Origin: DASSNR01 sp036278935
GTDB lineage: Bacteria; Gemmatimonadota; Gemmatimonadetes; Gemmatimonadales; Gemmatimonadaceae
Direction of reading: 5' to 3'
Length of the DNA: 30,366 nucleotides
Assembly: GCA_036278935.1 (NCBI GenBank)
Contig: DASUKA010000001.1
Span: forward strand, 1 to 30,366
Positions 16,667 through 23,887 of the stretch are shown here, piece by piece. Position 1 is the stretch's first letter. Every line of letters starts with the position of its first letter. The translations under genes were made by a program, and so were the position numbers. The notes under the pieces were generated by a model, which saw nothing but the letters and a program-made list of their open reading frames with translations, did no database searches and was not told where the DNA came from.

Positions 16667-17425
16667 GTGATCGATATCCACACGCATCTGCTCCCGGGGG
16701 TGGATGATGGATCCCCATCCATCGATGTCTCCGTGCCGGTGCTCGAGCGGTTCCGGGACCATGGCGTGGAGCGGCTGGTGTGCACGCCACATCTGCGCGC
16801 GAGTGATGCAAGCCGCGTCGCGCCGAACCAGTATGCCGAAGTCTTCGCGGCGCTGGTGGAGCACGCGCCATCGCGGCCGGCGCTGGCGCTCGGGCGGGAG
16901 ATCATGCTGGACGTTCCGGGGGCGGACCTGCGCGGTGTGCACCTGCGCCTTGGAGATTCCTCCGCGGTGCTGGTGGAGTTTCCCCGAATGGGCGTGCCTC
17001 CGGGCGCGGATCGCGAGCTGCTGCGTCTGCGGATGAGCGGCGTGGTGCCGGTGCTCGCTCACCCGGAGCGCTATCGCGGCTGCACGCCTGACAAGGTAGA
17101 GGAATGGCGGAACGTCGGTGCCGTGATCCAGATGGACGCTGCAATGATCTTTGGCAACGCGCCCATGTGCCGCATGGCGCGCATGCTGCTCGAGGCGGGG
17201 CTGGTGGATTGCATTGCCAGCGACAATCATGGCGACGGCCGCTCGCTCAACGTGGCGCGGGCCTGGCTGATGGAAGTCGGCGCCGAGGAGCAGGCCGAAC
17301 TCCTCACCTCCACCAATGCCGCGCATCTGCTGGCCAATGAACCGCTCGTTGCCGTCGCGCCCATTCCGCGCGTCGAGAGCGGCATGTTGCGGCGGTTGCG
17401 TGGCCTGCTCTTTGGACGACGATGA
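16667..17425 (+). CDS. CpsB/YwqE-type PHP-domain tyrosine phosphatase
   Basis: Metal-dependent PHP-fold phosphoesterase; characterised relatives (CpsB, YwqE) dephosphorylate tyrosine kinases that control capsule or exopolysaccharide export. It has 252 residues, the family length. Seen: the first metal motif IDIHTHLLPGVDDG, then LVCTPHLRA, an ALGREIMLD segment, LAHPERY and the C-terminal ASDNHGDG, where relatives have S-D-x-H. The start is GTG 16667. The stop shares ATGA with gmhA, so the two are coupled. No cognate tyrosine kinase is present in the window. The alternative is another PHP-family phosphoesterase; the CpsB assignment is by overall motif pattern. Confidence 0.85.
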   Translation: MIDIHTHLLPGVDDGSPSIDVSVPVLERFRDHGVERLVCTPHLRASDASRVAPNQYAEVFAALVEHAPSRPALALGREIMLDVPGADLRGVHLRLGDSSAVLVEFPRMGVPPGADRELLRLRMSGVVPVLAHPERYRGCTPDKVEEWRNVGAVIQMDAAMIFGNAPMCRMARMLLEAGLVDCIASDNHGDGRSLNVARAWLMEVGAEEQAELLTSTNAAHLLANEPLVAVAPIPRVESGMLRRLRGLLFGRR

Positions 17426-17985
17426 CCGATCACTTGACCAGCGCCCTGCGCGAGCTGGCGGATACGGCGCGCCGCACCGCGGATACGCTCGGGCCCGATA
17501 TCGAGCGCGCGGCGGCACTCGTGCGCCAGACCGTCCGGGCGGGCGGCACCCTGTTCTTCTGCGGCAACGGCGGCAGTGCCGCCGATGCCCAGCATGTGGC
17601 CACCGAGTACGTGGTGCGCTATCAGCGCAATCGGCGCGCCTATCCGGCGGTCGCCCTCACCACTGACACGTCGCTGCTCACAGCCGCCGGGAACGATCTT
17701 GGCTTCGAGCAGATCTTCGCGCGGCAGGTGGAGGCGCTGGCCCGGCCGGGTGATCTTCTGGTAATTCACTCGACGAGCGGCAACTCGCCGAACGTGCTGC
17801 GGGCGGCGGAAGCGGCGCGCACCGCGGGCGTCCCCGTGCTGGCGCTGGTCGCGCGGGGGGGCGGTGCGCTCCGCGCGCTGGCCGACCACGCCATTGTCAT
17901 TCCCACCGATCGCACGGATCGCGCGCAGGAGATCCATCTGTGCATCCAACATCTTATCTGCGAGTTGATCGAGGACGAGCTATGA
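17422..17985 (+). CDS. gmhA: Sedoheptulose-7-phosphate isomerase
   Basis: First step of ADP-heptose or GDP-heptose synthesis: sedoheptulose 7-phosphate to D-glycero-D-manno-heptose 7-phosphate. It has 187 residues. Seen: a SIS domain with FFCGNGGSAADAQHVATEYV and STSGNSPNVLRA. His58, Glu62, Gln169 and His177 correspond to the zinc ligands of E. coli GmhA (His61, Glu65, Gln172, His180), all shifted by three. The start ATG 17422 overlaps the phosphatase stop, and the stop overlaps the next gene. The same family includes DiaA, but the complete zinc site favours GmhA. It implies heptose in lipopolysaccharide, capsule or glycoprotein. Confidence 0.92.
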   Translation: MTDHLTSALRELADTARRTADTLGPDIERAAALVRQTVRAGGTLFFCGNGGSAADAQHVATEYVVRYQRNRRAYPAVALTTDTSLLTAAGNDLGFEQIFARQVEALARPGDLLVIHSTSGNSPNVLRAAEAARTAGVPVLALVARGGGALRALADHAIVIPTDRTDRAQEIHLCIQHLICELIEDEL

Positions 17986-18737
17986 TCTCACTCCGTGGCA
18001 AACGAGCGCTGGTCACCGGGGGCTCGCGCGGCATCGGCGCGGCCACGGCCGAGCTGCTGGCCGAGTGCGGGGCCGATGTCGGCATTGGCTATCTGCACCG
18101 TTCCGAGGAGGCGGAGCAGGTGGTCGCCCGTATGACCGCATGCGGCGTGCGGGCCTTCGCACAGGCCGCGGACATCTCCACCCCCGAAGGGGCGGGGACT
18201 CTCTTTGCGCGCACCCAGGATGAGCTGGGTGGTCTCGATCTCTTCGTGGGCAACGCGGGCATCTGGCCACAGGATGAGACCGGCATCGCGGACATGGCGG
18301 ACGATCGGTGGTCGCGCACCATGCGCCAGAACACCGACGCGATGTTCTACACCGCGCGCCTCGCCGCGTGCCAGATCGGCTCCGGCGGGCGGATCGTGCT
18401 CGTCTCGAGTACGGCGGGCCAGCGTGGTGAGCCCATGCACGCCGATTATGCGGCGTCGAAAGGGGCGATGATCGCGTTGGTGAAATCGCTTGCCGTGGAG
18501 CTGGCCGGGCGCGACATCACGGTAAACAGCGTCGCGCCGGGTTGGGTGGAGACCGAGATGAACGTGCAGCCATTCGCAGGCGATGGCCGCGAGCGCATTG
18601 CGCGGAGCATTCCGCTAGGGCGCGTGGCCACGGCGCGCGACATTGCAGGGCCGATCGTCTTTCTCTGTTCGGAGCTGGCGCGCCACGTGACGGGTGAGAT
18701 CCTGAACGTGAATGGAGGGAGCGTGTTGTGTGGGTGA
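17982..18737 (+). CDS. Short-chain dehydrogenase/reductase, FabG-like
   Basis: NAD(P)-dependent oxidoreductase of 251 residues. Seen: the cofactor motif TGGSRGIG (12-19), the NAG motif (VGNAGIWPQD), the catalytic triad Ser143, Tyr156, Lys160 (SSTAGQ...ADYAASKGA), and the C-terminal NVNGGSVLCG typical of the classical family. The start is ATG 17982, sharing ATGA with the gmhA stop. The substrate cannot be read from sequence: 3-oxoacyl-ACP reduction and a sugar oxidoreductase are both possible, and the gmhA context makes the second worth considering. Confidence 0.88.
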   Translation: MISLRGKRALVTGGSRGIGAATAELLAECGADVGIGYLHRSEEAEQVVARMTACGVRAFAQAADISTPEGAGTLFARTQDELGGLDLFVGNAGIWPQDETGIADMADDRWSRTMRQNTDAMFYTARLAACQIGSGGRIVLVSSTAGQRGEPMHADYAASKGAMIALVKSLAVELAGRDITVNSVAPGWVETEMNVQPFAGDGRERIARSIPLGRVATARDIAGPIVFLCSELARHVTGEILNVNGGSVLCG

Positions 18738-20046
18738 ATCGCTAGCGCTTGCCGTGCCGGCCTCGGTGGTGCACATCGCCCGTACCCTTGAGGGGGCCGG
18801 ATTCTCGACCTGGTGCGTTGGCGGAGCCGTGCGAGACGCGCTGCTCGGCCATGCGCATCTGGACTGGGACCTGGCCACCGCCGCGACGCCGCCTCAGATC
18901 CGCCGCCTCTTCAAGCGGACGATTCCGGTGGGCGTGGAGTTCGGCACGGTGGGCGTGCTGGATGACCACGGCACCATGCACGAGGTGACGACGTTCCGGC
19001 GCGACGTGCAGACCGATGGGCGGCACGCGGTGGTGGAGTTCGGCGCCTCGCTCGAGGATGATCTCGCGCGGCGGGACTTCACCGTGAACGCCATCGCGTA
19101 TTCGCCCATCACGGGCGAGATGCGCGACCCCTTTGGCGGCCGCGTGGATCTCGAGCGGCAACTCGTGCGCGCCGTGGGCGCGCCGGACGACCGGATGCGC
19201 GAGGACCGGCTTCGCGCCCTGCGCGCCATCCGATTTGCCGCGCGCTTCGGCTTCACCATCGAGGAGCCCACCTGGCGCGCCATCATGCGGAGTGCGCCGC
19301 AGCTGGGGCGGCTGTCTGCCGAACGAGTGCGACAGGAGGTGGAGAAGACGATGGAGCAGGTGGAGCGTCCGAGCGTGGCGTTCACGATGTGGCGGGAGAG
19401 CGGCGCCTTCGCCACCGTCATCCCATCGCTCGCCACAGTCTCCGCGCTCACGCTGGCGACGGTGGACTGTGTTCGCCGTCCTGTTCGTGCGGCGCAATCC
19501 CACCGGCGGATGGATCGCATCGCCGGCCTCTTCTCGGAGCAGGAGCCGGCCCGAGCGGTGCAGGCGCTCCGCGCGCTGCGATTCTCCAAGCGCGACACGA
19601 GCTGGATTGGCGACGTGCTCGATCGCTGGCACCGCGTGGACGGGTCGATGACCGCCGCGCTGCTGCGTCCCGATCCGCCGGCGGATGTCGCCATCCGCCG
19701 ATGGGTGGCGCTCATGGGCCGCGTGCGCACCCCGTCCGTGCTGCGGCTTGCGGCCGCGCACTGGGGCGCCATGCGCGGCGCGGGCCTGCAGGCGCCTCCG
19801 GCCGCTCGCGTTGCATCGTTGTACCGGCGTGGGCTGCGTGCTGCCTTCCATCAGCCGGTTGAGCTGAGCGATCTGGCTGTCGATGGGAGCGATCTGCAGG
19901 CCGTCGGTATACCGGCCGGGCCGGAGTTGGGCCGCGTGCTCGATCAGTTGCTCGATGTCGTGATCGAGGACCCGGCGCGGAACGCGAGGGAGCCGTTGCT
20001 CGAGCTGGCGCGCGCGGCGTCCGCCACCCTCGGCGGGGAGCGCTGA
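18730..20046 (+). CDS. tRNA CCA-adding enzyme / poly(A) polymerase family nucleotidyltransferase
   Basis: Class II nucleotidyltransferase of 438 residues. Seen: the head motif WCVGGAVRDALLGHAHLDWD, with the metal-binding Asp-x-Asp in LDWDLATA. It also has VGVEFGTVGVL, TTFRRDVQTDG (flexible loop), LARRDFTVNAIAY, and motif D REDRLRALRAIRFAARFGF, which contains the E-D-x-x-R used to select C and A. No HD domain is seen. The start GTG 18730 lies inside the end of the dehydrogenase (8-base overlap). Neither tRNA gene in this window encodes CCA, so a CCA-adding enzyme is required, which supports that role over poly(A) polymerase. The two activities cannot be told apart by sequence alone. Confidence 0.85.
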   Translation: MGESLALAVPASVVHIARTLEGAGFSTWCVGGAVRDALLGHAHLDWDLATAATPPQIRRLFKRTIPVGVEFGTVGVLDDHGTMHEVTTFRRDVQTDGRHAVVEFGASLEDDLARRDFTVNAIAYSPITGEMRDPFGGRVDLERQLVRAVGAPDDRMREDRLRALRAIRFAARFGFTIEEPTWRAIMRSAPQLGRLSAERVRQEVEKTMEQVERPSVAFTMWRESGAFATVIPSLATVSALTLATVDCVRRPVRAAQSHRRMDRIAGLFSEQEPARAVQALRALRFSKRDTSWIGDVLDRWHRVDGSMTAALLRPDPPADVAIRRWVALMGRVRTPSVLRLAAAHWGAMRGAGLQAPPAARVASLYRRGLRAAFHQPVELSDLAVDGSDLQAVGIPAGPELGRVLDQLLDVVIEDPARNAREPLLELARAASATLGGER

Positions 20047-20048
20047 CG

Positions 20049-20576
20049 ATGTTCTTTCGAGCGCAGCGACCGGACAGTACTATCGGGCGCCGCTTCCGGA
20101 CCTCGGTCGACGGTTTTGCCTTTCGTGCGGAGCAGGGGCACTACACGGCGCAGGTGGCCGCGAACGCGGAGCGCGTGGTCGATCTCTTCCTCGCGCTGGC
20201 CGAGCACATGCCGCCCGCCGTGGATGTGGCCATCGAAGATGCGCGCAGCGGCCATGCCTGGCACGGCGAGAGTCTGGCGCTGCCGGACGTGCGCGAGGCG
20301 CTGGCGCGGCTGAAGGCGGTCCTGGCCACCTTCGGCGGCGTGGAGATCAGCATCTTCACGAGCGAGGATCAGTTGACGCTCGATCCGGTCATCGAGCTGT
20401 TCATCTATGCCCGCACGGATCGCTGGCTGTACATCCTGCAGGGGAAAGGGTTGGAGGAGCGCCGCGAGATGCGGCCGCGGAGCTGGGCGCTCGAACGGCA
20501 CGAGTTCCCCGAGGCACCCGGGTTGAGCGATGCGGTGGCGCGCTTGGCCGCGTCCTTGCACCTGAGCCAGACGTGA
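20049..20576 (+). CDS. Conserved-looking protein of unknown function
   Basis: 175 residues, not recognised. It starts at ATG 20049, two bases after the previous stop, with GGGGAG eight bases upstream, so translation is likely. It appears soluble and mixed alpha/beta: FRAEQGHYTAQVAANAERVV, then a beta-rich centre (VEISIFTSEDQLTLDPVIEL, FIYARTDRWLYILQGKGLEE) and an acidic/helical end. I see no signal peptide, membrane segment, Cys pair or nucleotide-binding motif. Position between a nucleotidyltransferase and rarA does not indicate a role. Confidence 0.7.
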   Translation: MFFRAQRPDSTIGRRFRTSVDGFAFRAEQGHYTAQVAANAERVVDLFLALAEHMPPAVDVAIEDARSGHAWHGESLALPDVREALARLKAVLATFGGVEISIFTSEDQLTLDPVIELFIYARTDRWLYILQGKGLEERREMRPRSWALERHEFPEAPGLSDAVARLAASLHLSQT

Positions 20577-20656
20577 GCGGTCTGCTGATGCGTGACGCGC
20601 GACAACGGGCGCGACGGGGACTGCCTCCACCGCGCTCGGCGCGGGTGAGGTAGACG

Positions 20657-22021
20657 ATGGCGTCCCACGGAGCTCGCCGGTCCGGCAGGCAGAGCGGCGC
20701 ACCATCGCTCTTCGCCCCGCCGGCATCCGCCATGCCGCTCGCCACGCGCATGCGCCCTCGCGATCTCACAGAGTTCGCCGGCCAGGAGGCGCTCCTCGCG
20801 CCCGGCACAGCGCTGCGCGATGCGATCGAGCGCGGTGCGGTGGGCTCGATGATCTTCTGGGGGCCGCCTGGCTCGGGCAAGACGTCGCTCGCGCTCCTCA
20901 TCGCGCGCTATGCGGACCGCGAATTCGTCCCGTTCTCCGCCGTGACCGAAGGCGTGCCACGCATCCGGACGATTGTGGCCGAGGCGGCGGAGCGGCTGGC
21001 GACCACGGGGCGGGGAACGATCCTGTTCGTGGATGAGATCCACCGACTGAACACGGCGCAGCAGGATGCCTTTCTTCCGCACGTGGAGAGCGGCACCGTG
21101 ACGCTGATTGGCGCCACGACGGAGAATCCTTCCTTCGAGATTAACGGCGCACTACTGTCGCGCAGCCGCGTGTTCGTGCTTCAGGCGCTGAGCGAGGCCG
21201 ACATCGCCGGCGTACTGCGCCGCGCACTCGGCGACACGGAACGCGGCCTGGGCGGCATGCGGCTGACGGCGGATGACCGGGCCATCGCACTGCTCGCCAC
21301 CGAAGCGGATGGGGATGCGCGTCGCGCCCTCACCGCGCTGGAGGCGGCCGCGCAGCGAGTGGGTGCTGGTGGCCGCGTGACCGTGGAGGCCGCGCGCGAG
21401 GCGTTGCAGCTGCGCTTTGCGCATCACGACAAGAGCGGGGAGGAGCACTACAACCTCCTCTCGGCGTACCACAAGTCGCTACGTGGGAGCGATCCACAGG
21501 GCGCGCTCTACTGGATGGCGCGTATGCTGGATGGCGGCGAGGATCCGATGGTCATCTTCCGGCGGGCGATCGCGATGGCGGCGGAGGACGTGGGGCTGGC
21601 GGATCCCGCCGCGCTGCGTCTGGCCGTGGCGGCGCGCGATGCATACCACATGCTGGGCGCTCCGGAGGGCTACCTCCCGTTGGCAGAGATGACGATCTAC
21701 CTGGCCACGGCGCCCAAGTCGAACAGCAGCAAGGTGGCACTGCATGCCGCGCTCGCGGCGGCGCGCGATAGCCCGGCAGAGCCGGTGCCGCATCATATTC
21801 GGAATGCGCCCACCGCACTGATGGAGGAACTGGGGTATGGGCGGGGGTATCAATATGCGCACGACGCTCCGGAGGCATATATCCCGCAGGAGTACCTGCC
21901 GGAACGCCTCCGCTCGCGCGTGTTTTACGAGCCGGGCCCGTTCGGGTTCGAGCGGGACATCGCCAAGCGGTTGGCGTGGTGGGCGGATCTCAAGCGGAAG
22001 GCCGAGCCACCATCCGAGTAG
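20657..22021 (+). CDS. rarA: Replication-associated recombination protein A (MgsA/WRNIP1 family ATPase)
   Basis: AAA+ ATPase acting at stalled replication forks. It has 454 residues, the family length. Seen: MRPRDLTEFAGQEALLAPGT, Walker A FWGPPGSGKTSLA, Walker B ILFVDEIHRLNTAQQDAFLP, the sensor region IGATTENPSFEINGALLSRS, then the tetramerisation part (GEEHYNLLSAYHKSLRGSDP, ALYWMARMLDGGEDP) and KYLP-like endings (GYLPLAEMTIYLATAPKSN, YIPQEYLPERL). The start is ATG 20657; an N-terminal stretch of about 30 basic/polar residues precedes the domain, so a start nearer residue 26 is also possible. An 80-base gap precedes it. Confidence 0.94.
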   Translation: MASHGARRSGRQSGAPSLFAPPASAMPLATRMRPRDLTEFAGQEALLAPGTALRDAIERGAVGSMIFWGPPGSGKTSLALLIARYADREFVPFSAVTEGVPRIRTIVAEAAERLATTGRGTILFVDEIHRLNTAQQDAFLPHVESGTVTLIGATTENPSFEINGALLSRSRVFVLQALSEADIAGVLRRALGDTERGLGGMRLTADDRAIALLATEADGDARRALTALEAAAQRVGAGGRVTVEAAREALQLRFAHHDKSGEEHYNLLSAYHKSLRGSDPQGALYWMARMLDGGEDPMVIFRRAIAMAAEDVGLADPAALRLAVAARDAYHMLGAPEGYLPLAEMTIYLATAPKSNSSKVALHAALAAARDSPAEPVPHHIRNAPTALMEELGYGRGYQYAHDAPEAYIPQEYLPERLRSRVFYEPGPFGFERDIAKRLAWWADLKRKAEPPSE

Positions 22022-22049
22022 CGAGCGCACGCCGCGCTGTGGAGGGTTC

Positions 22050-22523
22050 ATGCGCAATGTGAGGGTGGTGCTGGGTGTCATGATCGTGACGGTGGCCGCT
22101 TCGTGCAGCGTGCTCGGCCGCAACGCGTTCACGGAGCCCTTGGTGTCGCTCCGGAACGTGCAGGTGAACGGGATCGGGTTGAACGGCGGCTCGCTCGAAG
22201 TGCTGCTGAACGTGTACAACCCGAACGGCTTCCGGTTGGATGCGACGCGGCTGACCTACAAGTTGATGGTTGACACCATCCCCTTCGGCACCGGCGCCAC
22301 GGATTCCAATTTCACCGTTGCGGGCAAGGACTCCATGGTCGTGCGGCTCCCCATCCGCTTCAGCTGGGCGGGGGTGGGGGAAGCTGGCCGAGAACTGCTG
22401 AACACGGGCACCGTCGACTACCGCGTGCTGGGCGACATCACGGTCGGGTCGCCCGTGGGCTCGTTTACCGTCCCGTACGATCGGCGCGGTCAGTTCTCCA
22501 CGCTGCGGGGACGCGGGCCGTGA
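22050..22523 (+). CDS. LEA type 2 / WHy-domain lipoprotein
   Basis: 157 residues. Seen: an N-terminal signal (MRNVRVVLGVMIVTVAASC) whose Cys19, after Ala-Ala-Ser, could be lipidated. It is followed by a beta-rich LEA14/WHy-like domain with LRNVQVNGIGLNGGSLEVLL, VYNPNGFRLDATRLTYKLMV and VRLPIRFSW. The N-P-N motif after the hydrophobic strand is typical of the family, linked to stress tolerance in plants; the bacterial role is poorly known. The start is ATG 22050, preceded by a strong GGAGG four bases upstream. The frame is open upstream within rarA but that is a shadow. Probably outer-membrane anchored. Confidence 0.82.
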   Translation: MRNVRVVLGVMIVTVAASCSVLGRNAFTEPLVSLRNVQVNGIGLNGGSLEVLLNVYNPNGFRLDATRLTYKLMVDTIPFGTGATDSNFTVAGKDSMVVRLPIRFSWAGVGEAGRELLNTGTVDYRVLGDITVGSPVGSFTVPYDRRGQFSTLRGRGP

Positions 22524-22583
22524 GTCGTCTCTCCCAACAAGGATCATCCTATTCCACACAATAGCATCTCGCTCGCGCCCCCT

Positions 22584-23852
22584 GTGGAGCGCGCCGTGCT
22601 GGTGGGTGCGCCCAGGAAGGGCGCCGGCATACGCTATCAGCTCGAGGAGCAGCTGGACGAGTTGGCGGCGCTTGCGGATACCGCGGGCGCCTCCGTGGTT
22701 GGCCGCCTCACGCAGTTCCTCGATCGCCCGAACCCCGCCACCTTTCTCGGCACGGGAAAGTTGGACGCGCTGCGCGAGGAGATGGCGCGCACCAATGCCT
22801 CGCTGGCGATCTTCGACGACGAGCTGAGTCCCGCGCAGGGGCGCAACATCGAGCTGGCGCTGGACACGCGCGTCATGGATCGCGCCGAGCTCATTCTCGA
22901 CATCTTCGCCACGAGGGCGCGCACCAGCGAGGCCAAAATGCAGGTAGAGCTCGCGCAACTCGAGTACATGCTCCCACGCCTCACCCGCATGTGGACGCAC
23001 CTGGAGAAGTTCCGTGGCGGCATCGGGATGCGTGGGCCGGGCGAGACGCAGCTCGAAACGGACCGACGCCTCATCAGCCGACGCATCAAGGTGCTCCGGT
23101 CGCGGTTGGGCGAGGTGCAGCGCTCGCGGGCAGTGCAGCGGCAGGGGCGGCGCGAGACCTTCCGCGTGTCGCTCGTGGGATACACGAATGCGGGAAAGTC
23201 CTCCATTCTCCGCGCGCTCGCGGGCGCGAACGATGTGCTGGTGGAGAACCGCCTGTTCGCCACGCTCGATCCCCTCACGCGCGAGGTGGTGCTGGACGAC
23301 GGCATGAGCGTGCTGGTGACCGACACGGTCGGCTTCATCCGCAAGCTGCCCCACGATCTGGTCGCCTCGTTTCGAGCGACGCTCGAGGAAGTGCGCGAGG
23401 CGGACCTCCTGCTGCACGTGATCGATCTGAGCCATCCGGTATGGGAAGAGCAGATGCGGGTGGTGGATCAGGTGCTCGGCGAGTTGAGCGTTCGCGAGAA
23501 GCCGGTGCTCTACGTCTTCAATAAGATCGACCAGCTTGACGATGCGACGCTGCTCGCGCTCCCAGCCCGAGTGGCCGCGTCGCTGCCGAATTCGGTGTTC
23601 GTCTCAGCCACCGGGGATGGGGGCCTCGAACCGTTACGGCGAGCACTGCTGTCCGCCACCCGAACGGCGCAGGTGGTGGCCGAGGTGCGCGTGAGCGCCA
23701 GCAATGGAAAGGCGCTCGCCCAGATCCACCAGATGGGCACGGTGCTCGATCAGCGCAGCGAGGACTCGGTGATGGTGGTGACGGCCCGCCTCACCAATCC
23801 GGGAGTGGGCCGACTGCGAAGCCTTGGCGCCGACGTGAAGATCGCGTCGTAG
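22584..23852 (+). CDS. hflX: Ribosome-associated GTPase HflX
   Basis: GTPase that rescues or splits stalled/hibernating ribosomes. It has 422 residues, the normal length. Seen: the N-terminal HflX domain with FLGTGKLDALREEMARTNAS, FDDELSPAQGRNIELALDTR, VMDRAELILDIFATRARTSE and the coiled linker. The G domain follows, with GYTNAGKSS (G1), LFATLDPLTR (switch), VTDTVGFIRKLPHDLVASF (G3) and NKID (G4). The start is GTG 22584; no ATG, GTG or TTG lies upstream in frame before the stop at 22521. It converges with the oxidoreductase gene. Confidence 0.95.
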   Translation: MERAVLVGAPRKGAGIRYQLEEQLDELAALADTAGASVVGRLTQFLDRPNPATFLGTGKLDALREEMARTNASLAIFDDELSPAQGRNIELALDTRVMDRAELILDIFATRARTSEAKMQVELAQLEYMLPRLTRMWTHLEKFRGGIGMRGPGETQLETDRRLISRRIKVLRSRLGEVQRSRAVQRQGRRETFRVSLVGYTNAGKSSILRALAGANDVLVENRLFATLDPLTREVVLDDGMSVLVTDTVGFIRKLPHDLVASFRATLEEVREADLLLHVIDLSHPVWEEQMRVVDQVLGELSVREKPVLYVFNKIDQLDDATLLALPARVAASLPNSVFVSATGDGGLEPLRRALLSATRTAQVVAEVRVSASNGKALAQIHQMGTVLDQRSEDSVMVVTARLTNPGVGRLRSLGADVKIAS

Positions 23853-23871
23853 CCGCTATCGCGCAGGAACC

Positions 23872-23887
23872 CGGGGTGCTCACCCCG
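23872..23887. terminator. Possible bidirectional terminator hairpin
   Basis: CGGGGT (23872-23877), loop GCTC, ACCCCG (23882-23887). It lies between the convergent ends of hflX and the oxidoreductase and includes the latter's stop codon. There is no T-run on either side, so it is not a classical factor-independent terminator. Confidence 0.35.

Noticed and set aside
15499..16905. 468-codon open frame antisense to alaS
   Set aside because: Ser/Arg/Ala-rich shadow; alaS motifs are complete on the plus strand.
18730..20046. Assignment as poly(A) polymerase PcnB
   Set aside because: It cannot be excluded, but tRNA genes here lack CCA and the E-D-x-x-R motif is present, so CCA addition is the better inference.
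21990..23435. 481-codon open frame antisense to the lipoprotein and hflX
   Set aside because: Low-complexity His/Arg composition and opposite two well-supported genes.
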